NCBI GenBank assembly: GCA_013202335.1
Contig: JABMQR010000034.1
Span: 1-7,702 of the forward strand
Source: Bacteroidota bacterium
GTDB lineage: Bacteria > Spirochaetota > Spirochaetia > JABMQR01
DNA: 7,702 nt
Direction of reading: 5' to 3'
Part shown: positions 6,124 to 7,702 of the stretch, in pieces
How the letters are laid out: each line of letters opens with the position of its first letter
Position numbering within the stretch: position 1 is the stretch's first letter
The notes under the pieces: model-generated
Told to the model about the DNA's origin: nothing
Database searches by the model: none
What the model saw: only the letters and a program-made list of their open reading frames with translations
Made by a program: the position numbers and the translations under genes

Positions 6124-7479
6124 ATTTTACCCCAAATTGAAAACAAACAACTTCTACGGAAACTCCTGACACTTGCCCTGCCCATTATGGGAGCAAATTT
6201 GCTGCAAATGCTCTACAATCTTGTAGATTCGTACTTTTTGGGGAAATTGGGTTCAGAAGCCCTGGCCGCGCCTTCGGTAAGTTTCAGTATAGTTTTTTTT
6301 ATGATTATTTTTGGGTCTGGCTTTTCCATGGCGGGAACTACATTGATATCACAGGCAAAAGGAAAAAATGACCAGGAAAAAGTTGATTTCTATGTGAGTC
6401 AAACCTTTTTAATGATGATTATACTCTCTGTTTTAATTATGATAGCCGGTTTGACAGGATCCAATATGTTGTTAAAGGCATTACAGGTTCCGGAAAATAT
6501 ATTTGAAAATGTTTCAATTTATTTACGGATTATTTTCTTAGGGATGCCATTCATGTTTATGTCATTTGTTCTCCGGGCAACTCTTCAGGGCGTAGGGGAT
6601 AGTGTTACCCCGTTAAAAATACAGATTATTACCGTAGTTATAAATATAGTTCTCGACCCGCTGCTTATTTTTGGACTTGGACCATTTCCGGAGTTGGGTG
6701 TGGCTGGAGCTGCAATAGCAACGGTAATTGCACGTTTTGTGAGTATGATTATTGCGCTGTATATTCTGTTTTTTGGTAATAAAGGTCTGCGGATTAGGCT
6801 AAAGTATATAAAACCTGAACGCAAAGCATGGGGACTCATACTTAAAATTGGTCTTCCTTCTGCTATAGGAGGGGGCATTTCAGCACTTGGTTTTTCAGTG
6901 CTGCAAGGCATCGTTAATACATTCGGTACACCAGTCATAGCTGCTTTTGGTATTGGAGGAAGGATAATAGGGTTGTTTAATATGCCTGCACAGGGTATCA
7001 GCCAGGCAACTGCAGTAATTGTTGGGCAGCAGCTGGGGGCAAAAGAGCCTGAAAAAGCAGTTAAAGCAGTTAAATATGGTGCTGTATCAATTTCTCTATT
7101 TATTATAGCAAGCATGGCATTTACCTTTTTTTATGGCAACTATTTGACAAAGTTTTTTATTAACGAGAGTGATGTTATTGCGTATGGTTCACAGCTATTC
7201 AGGATTGTGTCACTTTCTGTAGTGTTTTTTTCACTGTTTACCGTGTATAGCGGCGCATTTCAGGGTGGTGGTGATACAAAACCAACAATGGTTTTTAATA
7301 TTATTCGGTTATGGGGTTTGAGAGTTCCTCTTTCATTTCTTTTATCAAGAACAGCAGGGTTAGGTCCGGAAGGAATCTGGTGGGCAATGTGTATATCCAA
7401 TGTGGGCGTTGCAGTGGGGATATATCTGTTATATAAAACAGGGAGATGGAAGTACAAATTGAATTCAGATCATATATAA
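6124..7479 (+). CDS. MATE family multidrug efflux transporter (probable ATT start)
   Basis: This is an inner-membrane cation-coupled exporter of drugs or metabolites. The sequence has about twelve membrane segments in two related halves. The first half opens with ALPIMGANLLQMLYNLVDS near residue 18, the second with GLPSAIGGG at about 243. The loop QGVGDS at 155-160 recurs as QGGGDT at 380-385, showing the internal duplication. The overall pattern, with GAAIATVIARF and ISQATAVIVGQQLGA, is NorM/DinF-like. The first in-frame ATG (6187) falls inside the first membrane helix and would remove conserved residues. The frame is open upstream to a stop at 6100, with only ATT at 6124 correctly spaced from AAGGAG, giving 451 residues, the normal size. 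An ATG at 6110 in another frame would need a -1 shift. The substrate is unknown. Confidence 0.88.
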   Translation: MLPQIENKQLLRKLLTLALPIMGANLLQMLYNLVDSYFLGKLGSEALAAPSVSFSIVFFMIIFGSGFSMAGTTLISQAKGKNDQEKVDFYVSQTFLMMIILSVLIMIAGLTGSNMLLKALQVPENIFENVSIYLRIIFLGMPFMFMSFVLRATLQGVGDSVTPLKIQIITVVINIVLDPLLIFGLGPFPELGVAGAAIATVIARFVSMIIALYILFFGNKGLRIRLKYIKPERKAWGLILKIGLPSAIGGGISALGFSVLQGIVNTFGTPVIAAFGIGGRIIGLFNMPAQGISQATAVIVGQQLGAKEPEKAVKAVKYGAVSISLFIIASMAFTFFYGNYLTKFFINESDVIAYGSQLFRIVSLSVVFFSLFTVYSGAFQGGGDTKPTMVFNIIRLWGLRVPLSFLLSRTAGLGPEGIWWAMCISNVGVAVGIYLLYKTGRWKYKLNSDHI

Positions 7480-7702
7480 ATCGGCTGTTATTTGCAGATA
7501 TTCCTGCATGGTATTCAATTGTTTTTCAACTGACCGGAAGCCGGTGGGATTCTACCAGCTGGAAATCTACGGGTAGAAAGAAATTAGCAAAGAAATATTC
7601 ACTATAAAATGTGAACAAGTTTTTTATTCGAATAATTCTTTTGTTTAAATAGGTTTATCAATGAGATAACCCACCGGCTTCCGGTCAATTTATACTCCTC
7701 AA
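7480..7702. other. Non-coding tail with a structured repeat element
   Basis: The 223 bases after the MATE stop contain no protein gene I can support. They hold the 157-base inverted-arm element described separately, a hairpin within it (TTCTACC 7550-7556 and GGTAGAA 7572-7578), a 12-base palindrome TTATTCGAATAA at 7624-7635 and a bulged stem of GGTTTATC (7652-7659) with GATAACC (7665-7671). No clear intrinsic terminator for the MATE gene is seen. Confidence 0.5.
7531..7687. repeat. 157-base element with 18-base perfect inverted ends (MITE- or REP-pair-like)
   Basis: The left arm TGACCGGAAGCCGGTGGG (7531-7548) recurs exactly as its reverse complement at 7670-7687, with 121 bases between. Each arm is also a small palindrome by itself, ACCGG and CCGGT around AAG. 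The arms are 13/18 G or C in a strongly AT-rich surrounding, which suggests an inserted or specially maintained element. A further hairpin, TTCTACC and GGTAGAA, starts just inside the left arm, and a stem with one bulged base lies against the right arm. No target-site duplication is visible next to the arms and no transposase is encoded. It could be a MITE, a pair of REP-like palindromes (BIME) or a folded non-coding RNA; I cannot decide from one copy. Confidence 0.7.

Noticed and set aside
6585..7115. Long open frame on the minus strand within the MATE gene
   Set aside because: It lies wholly inside a well-supported membrane transporter gene on the other strand. Its translation is proline- and isoleucine-rich with no family character, as expected of an antisense shadow.
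7493..7508. Terminator hairpin TGCAG/CTGCA after the MATE gene
   Set aside because: The stem is only five pairs and the next T run is more than ten bases away, so it does not meet the usual pattern of an intrinsic terminator.
7508..7576. 22-codon ATG frame on the plus strand across the left arm
   Set aside because: There is no ribosome site upstream and the frame ends inside the hairpin. It is most likely a by-product of the repeat sequence.
7524..7692. Integron attC recombination site
   Set aside because: The paired arms and internal loops suggested attC, but the right end lacks the GTTRRRY core site and the left end does not fit RYYYAAC. No cassette array or integrase is present.

Overview
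This is a compact bacterial chromosomal segment, AT-rich, with clear Shine-Dalgarno sites and mostly housekeeping genes. The gene families do not fix the lineage. A free-standing RlmK-type methyltransferase, a true glutaminyl-tRNA synthetase and low GC would suit a spirochaete or another Gram-negative of that kind, but this is a weak inference and no marker in the window proves it.

Layout from left to right. At 1-47 (minus) is the 5' part of a tRNA-Asn(GTT), cut by the window edge, with a good promoter at 95-123. At 193-3082 a three-gene minus-strand cluster reads, in transcription order, a 152-residue protein of unknown function, a phosphomannomutase/phosphoglucomutase (start and stop codons overlap as ATGA) and galE, which probably also has its own promoter. 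The 180-base spacer 3083-3262 divides this cluster from the divergent gene rlmK (plus) and holds two perfect interrupted inverted repeats and a consensus -10 box. rlmK and glnS (minus) converge with only 20 bases between their stops. A 204-base divergent spacer then separates glnS from a MATE-family efflux transporter (plus). The last 223 bases hold no credible protein gene but contain a 157-base element bounded by 18-base perfect inverted arms.

How the genes fit together. The mutase and GalE supply sugar phosphates and UDP-sugars for surface polysaccharide or glycan synthesis; the small protein is translationally coupled to the mutase and may serve the same process. RlmK, GlnRS and tRNA-Asn belong to translation. 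The MATE pump is a stand-alone membrane transporter.

No clearly new multi-gene system is visible. The points most worth a second look are the MATE gene, which has no usable ATG/GTG/TTG start in frame at its true N-terminus and appears to begin at ATT; the inverted-arm element at 7531-7687; the doubly palindromic spacer upstream of rlmK; and the uncharacterised protein coupled to the mutase.
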